Below are positions 24,961-34,650 of a stretch of 64,000 nucleotides of DNA, one piece after another. The notes beneath the pieces were generated by a model. It was given only the letters and a program-made list of their open reading frames with translations. It had not been told where the DNA came from and ran no database searches. The translations under genes were made by a program, and so were the position numbers. The stretch is from positions 118,712 to 182,711 of the forward strand of contig NZ_SACP01000013.1 in assembly GCF_004004555.2 (NCBI RefSeq), in the 5' to 3' direction. The stretch comes from Methylobacterium oryzihabitans. Its GTDB lineage: Bacteria > Pseudomonadota > Alphaproteobacteria > Rhizobiales > Beijerinckiaceae. Numbering within the stretch: the stretch's first letter is position 1; each line of letters opens with the position of its first letter.

Positions 24961-27006
24961 ATGGTGAAGCGCACCCGCCCCGAACCGGCCGTCCCCCCCG
25001 GCGTCGCGGCGCGGCCGGGCCGGACCGATCCCGGCCACGCGCCGCCCCTGGCGCTCCTCGGCGGCGCCTCGCCCGAGACCGACCGCCGCGACGTCAACCT
25101 GCGCTGGCTCGCCGCCTGCGTGCTCGCCGGCATGACCGGGGCCGGGCTGCTCGGCTCCGCGATCTGGATCTCGCTCCAGGGCGAGGTGACCTTCGCCGAC
25201 CTGCCGCAGGCCGTGGCGGTGGCGGCCCGGCCGCAGCCGAGCGACGGCGGCGCCAACCTCGCCCGCAAGGGCGACCGGCTGGTGCGCAACCCGATGGTCG
25301 CCGTGGCCAAGCAGCATTTCCGCGCGCCGGTCGCCCTGCGGGTCGGCGAGCGCGAGATCATCAAGATCCGGCCCTTCGTGCGCATCGCCACCGCGCTCTC
25401 GACCAATGCCGGCCTGCTCGCGACCGACATCCCGCCCTTCGACCCGATGCGCTTCTTCGCCGAGCCCGGCACCGAGCGGGCGCCCGAGCCGTCCGGTCCC
25501 GACGCCAGCGAGGGCGAGTTCTCGGTGGTCAAGCGCGACCTCGCCGAGATCGTCGTCCCGGCCGACGCCCCGGCGCTCGGGGACGACGACGTCGCGGCGC
25601 AGATCGAGGAGGAGCGCCGGCTGGCCGCCGAGGCCGGACGCCGCGCCGCCCTGCCGATCGCCCCGCAGATGCTGCTGTCGCGGGCGCTGCGCAGCATCCC
25701 GGCCCTGCCGGGCCTCGAAGGCAGCGAGTTCGGCCGCGATTCCGGGCCGTTCAAGTCGATCGAGGTCCGGGTGATGCGCGAGAACGTCACCGACCTGCCG
25801 AAATACGAGACCCGGCCGAGCGAGCCGCCGCTGGTCGAGGACCGCGACGTCGCGATCCGGCGCGGCGAGACCCTGGAGGCGGTGCTGCGGGCGAACGGCG
25901 CCCTCGACGAGCAGATCCGCCCCATCGTCACCGCGCTCGGCACCCGCGCCCGCGCCGGCGGGATCGGCGAGGGCCAGCAGATGCGCCTCCAGATCGGCCC
26001 CGGGCCGAAGCCGGGCGATCCGCGCCAGCTCACCCGGGCGATCCTGTACGGCGAGTCCGGCGTCGAGGCCATCGCCGCGATGAACGACCGCGGCGCCTTC
26101 GTGTCGGTCGCCCCGCCGGTGGAGGAGGGCGCCTCGCGCAAGGCCGTCGCGAAGGCCGACGACGACGACGGCGACGACGAGGGCACCGGCCCGCGGCTCT
26201 ATGCCAGCCTCTACGAGACCGCGGCGCGCCACAACCTGCCGCGCAGCACCGTCGAGGATCTGGTGCGGATCTTCGGCTACGACGTCGACTTCCAGCGCCG
26301 GGTCTCGTCGGGCGACAGCATCGAGCTCGTCTACACCTACGACGAGGAGGTCAATGGCGGGCCCGAGCATCCCGACCTGCTCTCGGCCGCCCTCACGGTC
26401 GGCGGCGAGCAGCGCAAGGTCTACCGCTTCCAGTCCCCGGACGACGGCACGATCGAGTATTTCGACGAGGCCGGCCGCTCGCTGAAGAAGTTCCTGATCC
26501 GCAAGCCGGTCGCCGACGGCACGATGAGCTCCGGCTTCGGCTACCGGCGTCACCCGGTGCTCGGCTACGCCAAGCTGCATACCGGCGTCGACTGGTCGGT
26601 CGGCATCGGCACCCCGATCGTCGCCGCCGGCAACGGCACGGTGATGAAGGCGGAGTGGGATTCCGGCTACGGCCGCCGGGTCGAGATCCAGCACGCCAAC
26701 GGCTACGTCACCACCTACAACCACATGTCGCGGTTCGGCCGCGGCGTCTCGGCCGGCGCACGGGTGCGCCAGGGGCAGGTCGTCGGCTATGTCGGCTCCA
26801 CCGGCCTCTCGACGGGCGCCCACCTGCACTACGAGGTGGTCATCAACGGCCACTTCGTCGATCCGATGAAGATCCGGGTGCCGCGCGGCCGCGAGCTCGA
26901 CGGCCGCCTGCTGGCCGAGTTCCGCCGCCAGCGCGACCAGACCGACGGCCTCGTCCAGAAGGCCAGCGCCGCCGGGCCGGCGACCCAGCGCGAGGCGATG
27001 CGCTGA
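24961..27006 (+). CDS. M23-family peptidoglycan metallopeptidase
   Basis: The protein has 681 residues: a cytoplasmic tail, one transmembrane helix (LAACVLAGMTGAGLLGSAIW, about 52-71), a long periplasmic region with an acidic stretch (KADDDDGDDEGTG), and an OapA/LysM-like segment (DVAIRRGETLEAVLRANGAL). The C-terminal LytM/M23 domain contains GYRRHPVLGYAKLHTGVDWS, the HLHYEV zinc motif and YNHMSRFGRGVSAGARVRQG. Zinc ligands H and D of HTGVD and H of HLHYEV are present, so it should be an active endopeptidase cutting peptide cross-links. ATG 24961 is preferred over TTG 24889. Confidence 0.88.
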   Translation: MVKRTRPEPAVPPGVAARPGRTDPGHAPPLALLGGASPETDRRDVNLRWLAACVLAGMTGAGLLGSAIWISLQGEVTFADLPQAVAVAARPQPSDGGANLARKGDRLVRNPMVAVAKQHFRAPVALRVGEREIIKIRPFVRIATALSTNAGLLATDIPPFDPMRFFAEPGTERAPEPSGPDASEGEFSVVKRDLAEIVVPADAPALGDDDVAAQIEEERRLAAEAGRRAALPIAPQMLLSRALRSIPALPGLEGSEFGRDSGPFKSIEVRVMRENVTDLPKYETRPSEPPLVEDRDVAIRRGETLEAVLRANGALDEQIRPIVTALGTRARAGGIGEGQQMRLQIGPGPKPGDPRQLTRAILYGESGVEAIAAMNDRGAFVSVAPPVEEGASRKAVAKADDDDGDDEGTGPRLYASLYETAARHNLPRSTVEDLVRIFGYDVDFQRRVSSGDSIELVYTYDEEVNGGPEHPDLLSAALTVGGEQRKVYRFQSPDDGTIEYFDEAGRSLKKFLIRKPVADGTMSSGFGYRRHPVLGYAKLHTGVDWSVGIGTPIVAAGNGTVMKAEWDSGYGRRVEIQHANGYVTTYNHMSRFGRGVSAGARVRQGQVVGYVGSTGLSTGAHLHYEVVINGHFVDPMKIRVPRGRELDGRLLAEFRRQRDQTDGLVQKASAAGPATQREAMR

Positions 27007-27101
27007 GGGCGGCCGGTCGCGGAACCTCCTGCCGACCGGGACATTTCCGTGAGTGGTGCTCCGCCGCGGCGACGCGGTTCGGGGCCGGGCAGGAGGGTCC
27101 T

Positions 27102-27392
27102 GTGGAGCGTCCGCGCAGCGTCGGGATGGCGTGGTACCGGGCCGAGGACTACGCCCGGCTGCGCGAGGTGGTGGAGGATGCCGCCCGCCTTCCCGCGAGC
27201 TTCGAGGCGTGGCGCGCCTCGGCCGAGCAGGTCGAGCGCGAGGTCTCCCGCAGCGGCGTCGCGGTCGTGCGGGTGACGATCGAGCCCGAGGCGTTCCTCG
27301 CCTGGTGCCGCGACCACGATCAGGTGCCCAACGGCGCCGCCCGCTCCCGCTACGCCAACGAGGCGGCGCAGCAGGAGAGAGACGAGGGCTGA
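27102..27392 (+). CDS. Small protein of unknown function
   Basis: The protein has 96 residues, starting at GTG 27102 with a strong AGGAGG seven bases upstream. The ATG at 27126 (MAWYRAEDY) is an alternative. The sequence MAWYRAEDYARLREVVEDA with later FLAWCRDHDQVPNG resembles a short cytoplasmic family common in methylobacteria, with no known function. There is no leader or membrane helix. It is alone between the peptidase and a tandem repeat. Confidence 0.65.
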   Translation: MERPRSVGMAWYRAEDYARLREVVEDAARLPASFEAWRASAEQVEREVSRSGVAVVRVTIEPEAFLAWCRDHDQVPNGAARSRYANEAAQQERDEG

Positions 27393-27395
27393 GCC

Positions 27396-27468
27396 GCGCC
27401 GGGCTTCAGGCCCGCGTCGGGCCTCGGGCCCGCGCCGGGCTTCAGGCCCGCGCCGGGCTGTCAGGCCC
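27396..27468. repeat. Four tandem 18-19-bp units
   Basis: GCGCCGGGCTTCAGGCCC (27396-27413) is followed by variant units at 27414-27431, 27432-27449 (identical to the first) and 27450-27468 (one extra base). Each unit contains a small GGGC...GCCC stem. The array lies between convergent genes and overlaps the end of the dehydrogenase gene, so it could serve as a multi-stem terminator. Confidence 0.7.
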
Positions 27469-29035
27469 GCAGGACGCCGTCGATCCGGCGGACGAGGCCG
27501 AGCGGGTTGGCCTGCTTGAGGGCGTCGGGCAGCAGGGCGTCGGGCAGGTCCTGGTAGCTCACCGGGCGCAGGAACCGGGCGATGGCGAGGGAGCCAACCG
27601 AGGTCGAGCGCCCGTCCGAGGTCGCCGGGAACGGCCCGCCATGCACCATCGCGTGCCCGACCTCGACCCCGGTGCCGAAGCCGTTGACGAGGATCCGGCC
27701 GACCTTGGCCTCCAGCGCCGGCAGCAGTTCCCGCGCCGCCTCGTGGTCCGCCTCCGCGATGTGCAGGGCGGCGGTGAGCTGGCCCTCCAGGCGCGCCACC
27801 ACCGCGGCGATCTCGCCGGCGTCGCGGCAGCGCACCACCAGCGAGGCGGCGCCGAACACCTCCTCGCCGAGATGCGGGTCGGCCAGGAACGACGCGGCGC
27901 TCGTCGCGAACAGGGCCGCGCGCCCCTGCAGGCCGTCGCCCGCCTTGCCCTCGGCCAGGGTCTCGACCGCCGGATGGCCGGCCAGAGCCGCGACGCCGGC
28001 GCCGTAGGCCCGGTGGATGCCGGGCGTCAGCATGGTCGCGGCCGGCGCCTCGGCCAGGGCGGCGCGGGCGCCGGCGACGAACCGGTCGAGGCCCGGCCCC
28101 TCGACGGCGAGGATCAGGCCGGGATTGGTGCAGAACTGGCCTGCGCCGAGGGTCAGCGCCGCCACGAAGGCCCGGCCGATCGCCTCGCCGCGGGCGTCGA
28201 GTGCGGCCGGGAACAGGATCACCGGGTTGATGCTGCTCATCTCGGCATAGACCGGGATCGGGACGCTGCGGGAGGCCGCGATCCGCATCAGCGCGGTGCC
28301 GCCGCCGCGCGAGCCGGTGAAGCCGACCGCGGCGATGCGCGGATCGGCGACCAGCCCCTGGCCGACGTCGCGGCCGGAATCGAACAGCAGCGAGAACGTG
28401 CCCTCGGGCAGGCCGCATTCCCGCACCGCCCGCTGCACCGCGCGCCCGACGAGTTCCGAGGTGCCCGGATGGGCCGAGTGCGCCTTGACGATCACCGGGC
28501 AGCCGGCGGCGAGCGCCGCGGCGGTGTCGCCGCCGGCGACCGAGAAGGCGAGCGGGAAGTTCGAGGCGCCGAACACCGCCACCGGGCCGAGCGCGACCAT
28601 GCGCAGGCGCAGGTCCGGCCGCGGCAGCGGCGTGCGCTCGGGCTGGGCCGGGTCGATGCGCGCTTCCAGGTGACCGCCGTCGCGCACGACGCCGGCGAAC
28701 AGGCGCAGTTGCCCGACCGTGCGGGCGCGCTCGCCCTCCAGCCGGGCCCGGGGCAGGCCGGTCTCGGCCATGCAGCGCACGATCAGGTCGTCGCCGATGT
28801 CGAGGATGCCGGCGGCGATCGCCTCCAGGAAGGCGGCGCGGGCCTCCGGTGCGGTGTCGCGATAGGCCGGGAGGGCCGCGGCCGCCAGCGCGCAGGCGCG
28901 GTCGAGATCCGCGAGGGTGGCGCCCGGAAAGCCGGGCTCCAGCCGCTCGCCGGTCGCCGCCGCGACGGCGTGGAGTGGAGCCGCGCTGCCGCGGACCGGG
29001 GTGGCGCCGATGAGGTTCTCGCCGCGGATGTCCAT
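27461..29035 (-). CDS. 2-oxoglutarate semialdehyde dehydrogenase
   Basis: The 524-residue aldehyde dehydrogenase is of the long NADP-dependent subfamily used in sugar-acid pathways. It has [24 protein letters not shown] in the cofactor region, glutamate in [12 protein letters not shown] and catalytic cysteine in [11 protein letters not shown]. Its role here is the last step, 2-oxoglutarate semialdehyde to 2-oxoglutarate, after gudD/garD and kdgD. It starts at ATG 29035. A cruciform repeat separates it from gudD upstream, so the two may be transcribed separately. Confidence 0.88.
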   Translation of the reverse strand: MDIRGENLIGATPVRGSAAPLHAVAAATGERLEPGFPGATLADLDRACALAAAALPAYRDTAPEARAAFLEAIAAGILDIGDDLIVRCMAETGLPRARLEGERARTVGQLRLFAGVVRDGGHLEARIDPAQPERTPLPRPDLRLRMVALGPVAVFGASNFPLAFSVAGGDTAAALAAGCPVIVKAHSAHPGTSELVGRAVQRAVRECGLPEGTFSLLFDSGRDVGQGLVADPRIAAVGFTGSRGGGTALMRIAASRSVPIPVYAEMSSINPVILFPAALDARGEAIGRAFVAALTLGAGQFCTNPGLILAVEGPGLDRFVAGARAALAEAPAATMLTPGIHRAYGAGVAALAGHPAVETLAEGKAGDGLQGRAALFATSAASFLADPHLGEEVFGAASLVVRCRDAGEIAAVVARLEGQLTAALHIAEADHEAARELLPALEAKVGRILVNGFGTGVEVGHAMVHGGPFPATSDGRSTSVGSLAIARFLRPVSYQDLPDALLPDALKQANPLGLVRRIDGVLRA

Positions 29036-29138
29036 GGGGTGTCCTCGTGTGGTGGAATTCGGTTCGATGACGGTGAAGCCGGCGGCAACCCTCCCTCGCA
29101 GAGGGCAGGGCTGACCGGAGAAAAGAGATGGCGCGTCT

Positions 29139-29300
29139 CCCCTCTCCCGAATGGGAGAGGGGTTGGGGGTGAGGGTGGCTCGGTTGCCGCAAAGACCCTG
29201 AACCGTCGAGCTGCGCAGCTCGACGCTTGCCGCACTATCCTGCAACTGAGCCACCCTCACCCCTACCCCTCTCCCACTCGGGAGAGGGGATCCCGCGCTT
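29139..29300. repeat. Cruciform repeat family, copy B
   Basis: Same order as at 7992-8153: a 24-bp palindrome (29139-29162), GGGGGTGAGGGTGG, central GAGCTGCGCAGCTC, then CCACCCTCACCCC, a palindrome (29266-29289) and ATCCCGCGCTT. It fills most of the 330 bp between the dehydrogenase and gudD, and no gene is present. Confidence 0.8.
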
Positions 29301-29365
29301 GATTTACAAGCGAATTTCCACCGACAGCCGTGCCCAGTGGGGAGAGGGTCGGGCTCTGGCCCTAC

Positions 29366-30724
29366 TCACCGCACCAGCGCCGGCCGCTTGTTGTCGAAGG
29401 TCCAGCCGGGGATGAGGCACTGCATCGCCGCCGCGTCGTCGCGGGCGCCGAGGCCGTGCTGGCGGTAGAGCGCGTGCGCCGCCTCGACCTCGGCCCAGTC
29501 GATCTCGACCCCGAGGCCCGGCCGCTCCGGCACCCGCACGAGGCCGCCGCGGATCTGCGGCGGTTCCTTCGTGAGGCGCTGGCCGTCCTGCCAGATCCAG
29601 TGGGTGTCGATCGCGGTGACGCGGCCCGGCGCCGCCGCGGCGGCGTGGGTGAACATCGCCAGCGACACGTCGAAGTGGTTGTTCGAGTGCGAGCCCCAGG
29701 TGAGGTCGTGGTCGCGGCAGAGCTGCGCCACCCGCACCGCGCCCGCCAGCGTCCAGAAATGCGGGTCGGCGAGCGGGATGTCGACCGAGCCGAGCTGGAT
29801 CGCGTGGCGCATCTGGCGCCAGTCGGTGGCGATCATGTTGGTGGCGGTCGGCAAGCCGGTGGCGCGGCGGAACTCGGCCATCACCTCGCGGCCGGAGAAA
29901 CCGCCCTCGGCGCCGCACGGGTCCTCGGCATAGGCGAGCACGTCGCCGCGGCCCTTGCACAGGCGGATCGCCTCGGCGAGCGACCACGCGCCGTTGGGAT
30001 CGAGCGTCACCCGCGCTCGCGGGAAGCGTTTCGCGATGGCGGTCACCGCCGCGATCTCGTCCTCGCCGGCGAGGACGCCGCCCTTCAGCTTGAAGTCCTC
30101 GAAGCCGTAGGTCTCGTGCGCCGCCTCGGCGAGGCGCACCACGGCGTCGGGCGTCAGCGCCTCCTCGTCGCGCAGGCGGAACCAGCCGTCGCGGGCCTCC
30201 GGCTCGCGGTAGGGCATGTCGGTGCGGCGGCGGTCGCCGACGTAGAACAGGTAGCCGAGCATCGCCACCGCGTCGCGCTGCTGGCCCTCGCCCAGGAGGG
30301 CGGCGACCGGCACGTCCAGGAACTGGCCGAGCAGGTCGAGAAAGGCGGACTCGACCGCCGTGACCGCGTGGATGGTGATGCGCAGGTCGAAGGTCTGGAG
30401 CCCGCGCCCGCCGGAATCGCGGTCGGCGAAGCGGGTGCGCATCGCGTTCAGCACCGCGTTCCAGGCGCCGAGCGTCTGGCCGACGATCAGCGGGCGGGCG
30501 TCCTCGAGCGTCTGGCGGATGCGCTCGCCGCCCGGGACCTCGCCGAGGCCGGTGGCGCCGGTCGAGTCGGTGAGGATCACGAGGTTGCGGGTGAAGAACG
30601 GGGCGTGGGCGCCGCTGAGATTCAGCAGCATGCTGTCCTGGCCGGCGACCGGCACGACCTTCATGTCGGTGACGACGGGGGCGCGCGACGGGCCGGGGGC
30701 GGTGGACGGGGTCTCGATCGGCAT
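29366..30724 (-). CDS. gudD: Glucarate dehydratase
   Basis: The 452-residue enolase-superfamily enzyme dehydrates D-glucarate to 5-dehydro-4-deoxy-D-glucarate. Diagnostic segments are the FEDFKLKGG lysine motif, metal ligand region [27 protein letters not shown] and the catalytic His loop [17 protein letters not shown]. Length matches GudD (about 450). It lies upstream in the minus-strand series MFS transporter, gudD, with the semialdehyde dehydrogenase beyond a repeat. It is probably controlled by the LysR at 32346. Confidence 0.94.
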   Translation of the reverse strand: MPIETPSTAPGPSRAPVVTDMKVVPVAGQDSMLLNLSGAHAPFFTRNLVILTDSTGATGLGEVPGGERIRQTLEDARPLIVGQTLGAWNAVLNAMRTRFADRDSGGRGLQTFDLRITIHAVTAVESAFLDLLGQFLDVPVAALLGEGQQRDAVAMLGYLFYVGDRRRTDMPYREPEARDGWFRLRDEEALTPDAVVRLAEAAHETYGFEDFKLKGGVLAGEDEIAAVTAIAKRFPRARVTLDPNGAWSLAEAIRLCKGRGDVLAYAEDPCGAEGGFSGREVMAEFRRATGLPTATNMIATDWRQMRHAIQLGSVDIPLADPHFWTLAGAVRVAQLCRDHDLTWGSHSNNHFDVSLAMFTHAAAAAPGRVTAIDTHWIWQDGQRLTKEPPQIRGGLVRVPERPGLGVEIDWAEVEAAHALYRQHGLGARDDAAAMQCLIPGWTFDNKRPALVR

Positions 30725-30782
30725 GGAAAGATCCTCGGGGGAGCGGGCGGGGGGGGGCCGCGCGACGGCCCGCCCGGCCGGA

Positions 30783-32108
30783 TCAGGGCTTCAGCTCGAC
30801 GCGGCGGATCTGGCCGACGACCACGAGGTAGCAGAGCACCGCCACCAGGGCGTTGAGCCCGACGAAGACCAGGGCGCCGTTGAACGAGCCGGTCTGCTGG
30901 ACGATGTAGCCGATCACGATCGGGGTGGTGATGCCGGCGGTGTTGCCGAAGGTGTTGAACAGGCCGCCCGACAGGCCGCCGCTCTCCCGCGGCGAGGTGT
31001 CGGACACCACCGCCCAGCCGAGCGCGCCGATGCCCTTGCCGAAGAAGGCGAGCGCCATCAGGCCGACCACCAGGGCGTCCGCCTGGACGTAGTTGCAGCC
31101 GATGATGCTCATCGACAGCAGCATGCCGCCGACGATCGGGATCTTGCGCGCCGCGGTCAGCGAGTAGCCGCGCTTGAGCAGCCAGTCCGAGATCACGCCG
31201 CCGAGCACGCCGCCGATGAAGCCGCAGAGCGCCGGCAGTACCGCCGCGAAGCCGGCCTGGAGGATCGACAGCCCGCGCTCCTTCACGAGGTAGACCGGGA
31301 ACCAGGTCAGGAAGAAGTAGGTCAGCGTGGTGATGCAGTACTGGCCGATATAGATGCCGAGCAGCATCCGGTTGCCGAGGAGCTGGCGCAGGACGCGGCC
31401 GGCATTGGCCGGGGCGGCGGCGCCGCGGCCGTCCATGTCGAGCAGCGCGCCGCCGGCCTCGATGTAGTCGCGCTCGGCCTTGTTGATCGACGGGTGATCC
31501 TTCGGCCCGTGCATCACCTGACCCCACAGCAGCGCGAAGGCGATGCCGAGCGCGCCCATGGTGGTAAAGACGTGGTGCCAGCCGAAATGGTGGACGATCC
31601 ACGCCATCAGCGGCGTGAACAGCACGGTGGCGAAGTACTGGGCCGAGTTGAAGAACGCCGAGGCGGTGCCGCGCTCGTGGGTCGGGAACCACGCCGCGGT
31701 GATGCGGGCGTTGGCCGGGAAGACCGGCGCCTCGGTGAGGCCGACGGCGAGCCGCAGGGTGAACAGCAGCGCCACCGCGGTGAAGCCGGTGAAGAACCCG
31801 ACCGCGCCCTGCACCAGGGTGAAGGCCGACCACAGGAAGATCGCGGCGGCGTAGACCCACTTCACGCCGTAGCGGTCGAGCAGCCAGCCGCCCGGGATCT
31901 GCGCCAGCACGTAGGACCACGCGAAGGCCGAGAAGATGTAGCCCATCGCGACCGCGTCGAGCCCCAGCTCCTTCGAGATGGCGGGGCCGGCGATCGAGAT
32001 CGTGGCCCGGTCGGCGTAGTTGATCGTCGTCGCGATGAACAGCATGCCGACGATGAGAAGCCGGACACGGCTTCGTCCCGCGGTCGCGAGACTGAGGGTG
32101 GCACCCAC
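30783..32108 (-). CDS. MFS glucarate/galactarate transporter (GudP/GarP-like)
   Basis: The 441-residue inner-membrane protein is of the anion:cation symporter branch of MFS. It has twelve helices, [20 protein letters not shown] near the N-terminus, [12 protein letters not shown], and [20 protein letters not shown] in the central first half. The start is GTG 32108 with GGGAGAA upstream. It heads the operon with gudD, 58 bp apart, and is divergent from the LysR gene across 237 bp containing candidate operators. The substrate is inferred from its neighbours. Confidence 0.88.
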   Translation of the reverse strand: MGATLSLATAGRSRVRLLIVGMLFIATTINYADRATISIAGPAISKELGLDAVAMGYIFSAFAWSYVLAQIPGGWLLDRYGVKWVYAAAIFLWSAFTLVQGAVGFFTGFTAVALLFTLRLAVGLTEAPVFPANARITAAWFPTHERGTASAFFNSAQYFATVLFTPLMAWIVHHFGWHHVFTTMGALGIAFALLWGQVMHGPKDHPSINKAERDYIEAGGALLDMDGRGAAAPANAGRVLRQLLGNRMLLGIYIGQYCITTLTYFFLTWFPVYLVKERGLSILQAGFAAVLPALCGFIGGVLGGVISDWLLKRGYSLTAARKIPIVGGMLLSMSIIGCNYVQADALVVGLMALAFFGKGIGALGWAVVSDTSPRESGGLSGGLFNTFGNTAGITTPIVIGYIVQQTGSFNGALVFVGLNALVAVLCYLVVVGQIRRVELKP

Positions 32109-32239
32109 GGACGTTCTCCCTGATGTGACGTCGCCGAATTTGTTCGGCCCGGCGAACTTGGGTCGCCTGGATGGATCGATCCGCCGGATTGATCCATGCT
32201 CGCGAATGGCCGTCAGAGTGGCGGCGGCCAGGGGCGGGG

Positions 32240-32270
32240 TCCAACTCAAAGGGTGAATTGATCGATGCCG
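32240..32270. promoter_or_regulatory. Candidate LysR binding site upstream of lysR/transporter
   Basis: TCCAACTCA (32240-32248) and GAATTGATCGATGCCG (32255-32270) occur in the divergent region. The 16-mer recurs with one mismatch at 33250-33265 upstream of kdgD, and TCCAACTCA recurs inverted beside it at 33270-33278. A second dyad ATGGATC...GATCCAT is at 32171-32197. Confidence 0.5.
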
Positions 32271-32345
32271 GGCGCGCATCGGTTGCGCTGCGGCATCGTT
32301 GGAATCGGTATAAAACCCGGGACCGCCGGAGAGGAAGCAGGGGCG

Positions 32346-33251
32346 ATGTTCGAGCTGAACCAGTTGCGCTGCTTCGTGGCGGTGGCCGAGGAGCTGCATT
32401 TCGGCCGTGCCGCCGAACGGCTGCACCTGACCCAGCCGCCCCTGAGCCGGCAGATCCAGATCCTGGAGCGCGTCCTCGACGTCGAGCTGCTCAGCCGCAC
32501 CAGCCGCTCGGTGCGGCTCACCCCGGCGGGCCGGCGCTTCCTGATCGAGGCCCGGCGCATCCTGCGCCTGTCGGAGGAGGCCGCGGCGACGGCCCGGCGC
32601 ATCGCGGCTGGGCAGGCCGGCAGCCTCGCGGTCGGGTTCACCGCGGCCTCGGCCTACCGCACCCTGCCCGACCTCGTTCAGGCGATCCGCCGGCGCCTGC
32701 CGGAGGCCGACCTGCTGCTCAAGGAGATGGTGAGCGCCGCCCAGACCGAGGCCCTCGCCTCCGGGCGGATCGATGTCGGGCTGCTGCGCCCTCCCCTGCC
32801 GGAGGCCGCCGACGGCGCGCTGCGCGTCGCCCGCGAGACCCTGATGGTCGCCCTGCCCGAGGACCACCCCCTCGCGGCCGACGAAGCGGTGCCGGTGGCG
32901 GCGCTCGCCGCCGCGCCGATGATCACCTACGCGCCCGACGAGGCGCGCTACTTCCACGACCTCGTCGCCGAGACCTTCGCCCAGGCGAGCCTCGCGCCGC
33001 GCTTCGTGCAGCACCTCGCCCAGATCCACACCATCCTGTCGCTGGTGCGCTCCGGCCTCGGCCTCGCCCTGGTGCCGGACTCGGCCGCGACCCTGCGCGT
33101 CCGCGGCCTCGTCCTGCGCCCGCTGGCCAGCCCGCCGCCGCGGCCGGTCGAGCTGTTCCTCGTCTGGCGCCGGAGCAACGACAACCCGGTCCTGCCGGTG
33201 GTGGTCGATCTCGCCGGCGGGCTGCTCCCGGCAGAACAATCCCAAAATTGA
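32346..33251 (+). CDS. LysR-type regulator of the glucarate cluster
   Basis: The 301-residue protein has an N-terminal winged helix (LNQLRCFVAVAEELHFGRAA, then LTQPPLSRQIQILERVLDVELLSR) and an effector domain of the BenM/CatR-like branch (AVGFTAASAYRTLPDL, LALVPDSAATL). It sits between the divergent transporter/gudD genes and kdgD, and shared motifs on both sides suggest it controls both. Its stop codon overlaps the second candidate site. Confidence 0.9.
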   Translation: MFELNQLRCFVAVAEELHFGRAAERLHLTQPPLSRQIQILERVLDVELLSRTSRSVRLTPAGRRFLIEARRILRLSEEAAATARRIAAGQAGSLAVGFTAASAYRTLPDLVQAIRRRLPEADLLLKEMVSAAQTEALASGRIDVGLLRPPLPEAADGALRVARETLMVALPEDHPLAADEAVPVAALAAAPMITYAPDEARYFHDLVAETFAQASLAPRFVQHLAQIHTILSLVRSGLGLALVPDSAATLRVRGLVLRPLASPPPRPVELFLVWRRSNDNPVLPVVVDLAGGLLPAEQSQN

Positions 33252-33278
33252 ATTGAACGATGCCGTCTCTGAGTTGGA
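33250..33278. promoter_or_regulatory. Candidate LysR binding site upstream of kdgD
   Basis: GAATTGAACGATGCCG (33250-33265) then TGAGTTGGA (33270-33278), 80 bp before the kdgD start. Both boxes are also found upstream of lysR (32240-32270), in a different relative orientation. Confidence 0.5.
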
Positions 33279-33357
33279 GCCGCATCGAAGCCGGTCCTAA
33301 ACCAGGGGGAACGGAGCGCACCCCACCGCCCCGACCCGCTCGAAGAGGATTCGCCCG

Positions 33358-34308
33358 ATGTCGCTGTCGCTGTCGCCCCAGGACATGGCCCGCCGTCTCG
33401 GTTCCGGCCTGCTGTCGTTCCCGGTCACGCCGTTCACCGCCGACTTCGCCATCGACGAGGCGCAGTACCGCAGCAACATGGACTGGCTGTGCGGCTACGA
33501 CGTCGCCGGCCTGTTCGCCGCCGGCGGCACCGGCGAGTTCTTCTCGCTGACTCCGGCCGAGGTCGCCCGCGTGGTCGGCATCGCGGTGGCCGAGACCAAC
33601 GGCCGGGTGCCGGTGCTGGCCGGGGTCGGCTACGGCACCGCGATCGCCTGCGAGATGGCGGTGGCCGCCGAGAAGGCCGGCGCCGACGGCCTGCTGCTGC
33701 TGCCGCCCTACCTCGTCGGCTCCGAGCAGGACGGCCTGTCGGCCCATATCGAGGCGGTCTGCCGCGCCACTTCGCTCGGCGTCATCGTCTACAACCGCGA
33801 CAACGCGGTGATCGGCCCCGACGCGCTGGCCCGCCTGTGCGAGCGCTGCCCGAACCTCGTCGGCTACAAGGACGGCATCGGCGACATCGAGCTGATGACC
33901 CGGATCTACTCGCGGATCGGCGACCGCCTGACCTATATCGGCGGCCTGCCGACCGCCGAGACCTTCGCGCTGCCCTATCTCGAGATGGGCGTCACCACCT
34001 ACTCGTCGGCGGTGTTCAACTTCGTGCCGGACTTCGCCCTGTCGTTCTACGCCGCGGTGCGCCGGCGCGACCGCGACGCCGTCGCCAAGGGCCTGAAGGA
34101 GTTCATCCTGCCGCTGATCGAGATCCGCAACCGCCGCCGGGGCTACGCGGTGTCGATCATCAAGGCGGGCATGAAGGCGGTCGGGCGCGATTCCGGCCCG
34201 GTGCGCAGCCCGCTCACCGACCTGACCGCCGCCGAGCAGGCGGAAGTGTCGGCGCTCGTCGCCCGCATCGGCGCCGGCGCCGGGCAGCGTCTCGCCGCGG
34301 CGGAGTGA
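33358..34308 (+). CDS. kdgD: 5-dehydro-4-deoxyglucarate dehydratase
   Basis: The 316-residue member of the DapA/NAL aldolase superfamily converts 5-dehydro-4-deoxyglucarate to 2-oxoglutarate semialdehyde with loss of CO2 and water. It has [27 protein letters not shown] (catalytic Tyr) and the Schiff-base Lys in [11 protein letters not shown]. Length is typical (about 305-320). A CDS start at ATG 33358 follows GAAGAGGAT. With gudD, garD and the semialdehyde dehydrogenase it completes the oxidative route that bypasses tartronate semialdehyde. Confidence 0.94.
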   Translation: MSLSLSPQDMARRLGSGLLSFPVTPFTADFAIDEAQYRSNMDWLCGYDVAGLFAAGGTGEFFSLTPAEVARVVGIAVAETNGRVPVLAGVGYGTAIACEMAVAAEKAGADGLLLLPPYLVGSEQDGLSAHIEAVCRATSLGVIVYNRDNAVIGPDALARLCERCPNLVGYKDGIGDIELMTRIYSRIGDRLTYIGGLPTAETFALPYLEMGVTTYSSAVFNFVPDFALSFYAAVRRRDRDAVAKGLKEFILPLIEIRNRRRGYAVSIIKAGMKAVGRDSGPVRSPLTDLTAAEQAEVSALVARIGAGAGQRLAAAE

Positions 34309-34341
34309 GGCGCGGGGACTAAGAGAAACACCGCCGCCCGA

Positions 34342-34509
34342 CCCTCCCCCCTCTGCGGGGGAGGGTGGCGAGCGGATGCGAGCCGGGAGAGGGGAGCGCG
34401 GCGCTGATCCAGCTTGCGCTCGTCAGGTCAGTCGCAACCTCTCCGGAAGCGTGGTTCCCCTCTCCCGCCCGGCATCCGCCGGGCACCCTCCCCCGCAGAG
34501 GGGGGAGGG
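34342..34509. repeat. 168-bp long inverted repeat between kdgD and garD
   Basis: The outer 24 bp (34342-34365) are the exact reverse complement of 34486-34509. Inside, CCGGGAGAGGGGA pairs with TTCCCCTCTCCCG. The element resembles the cruciform family in size and G/C bias but has different arm sequence. No gene is present in 34309-34650. Confidence 0.75.
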
Positions 34510-34526
34510 TTCAGGCGGGGTTTGTC

Positions 34527-34553
34527 GTCACCGGCCGACGTCGCGCCGGTGAC
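34527..34553. promoter_or_regulatory. Palindrome upstream of garD
   Basis: Perfect 9-bp arms GTCACCGGC (34527-34535) and GCCGGTGAC (34545-34553) lie 98 bp before garD. It could be a regulator site or the stem of an early leader hairpin. The glucarate LysR boxes are not found here. Confidence 0.4.
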
Positions 34554-34650
34554 GCCCCCATCGACGACCAAGCGCCCGGCAGAGGCGCAAGGCACCCCCA
34601 CGCCGACCCGCGGCCCCCACGAGGCCCGCCGCAACCAGGGAGCGAAACCG

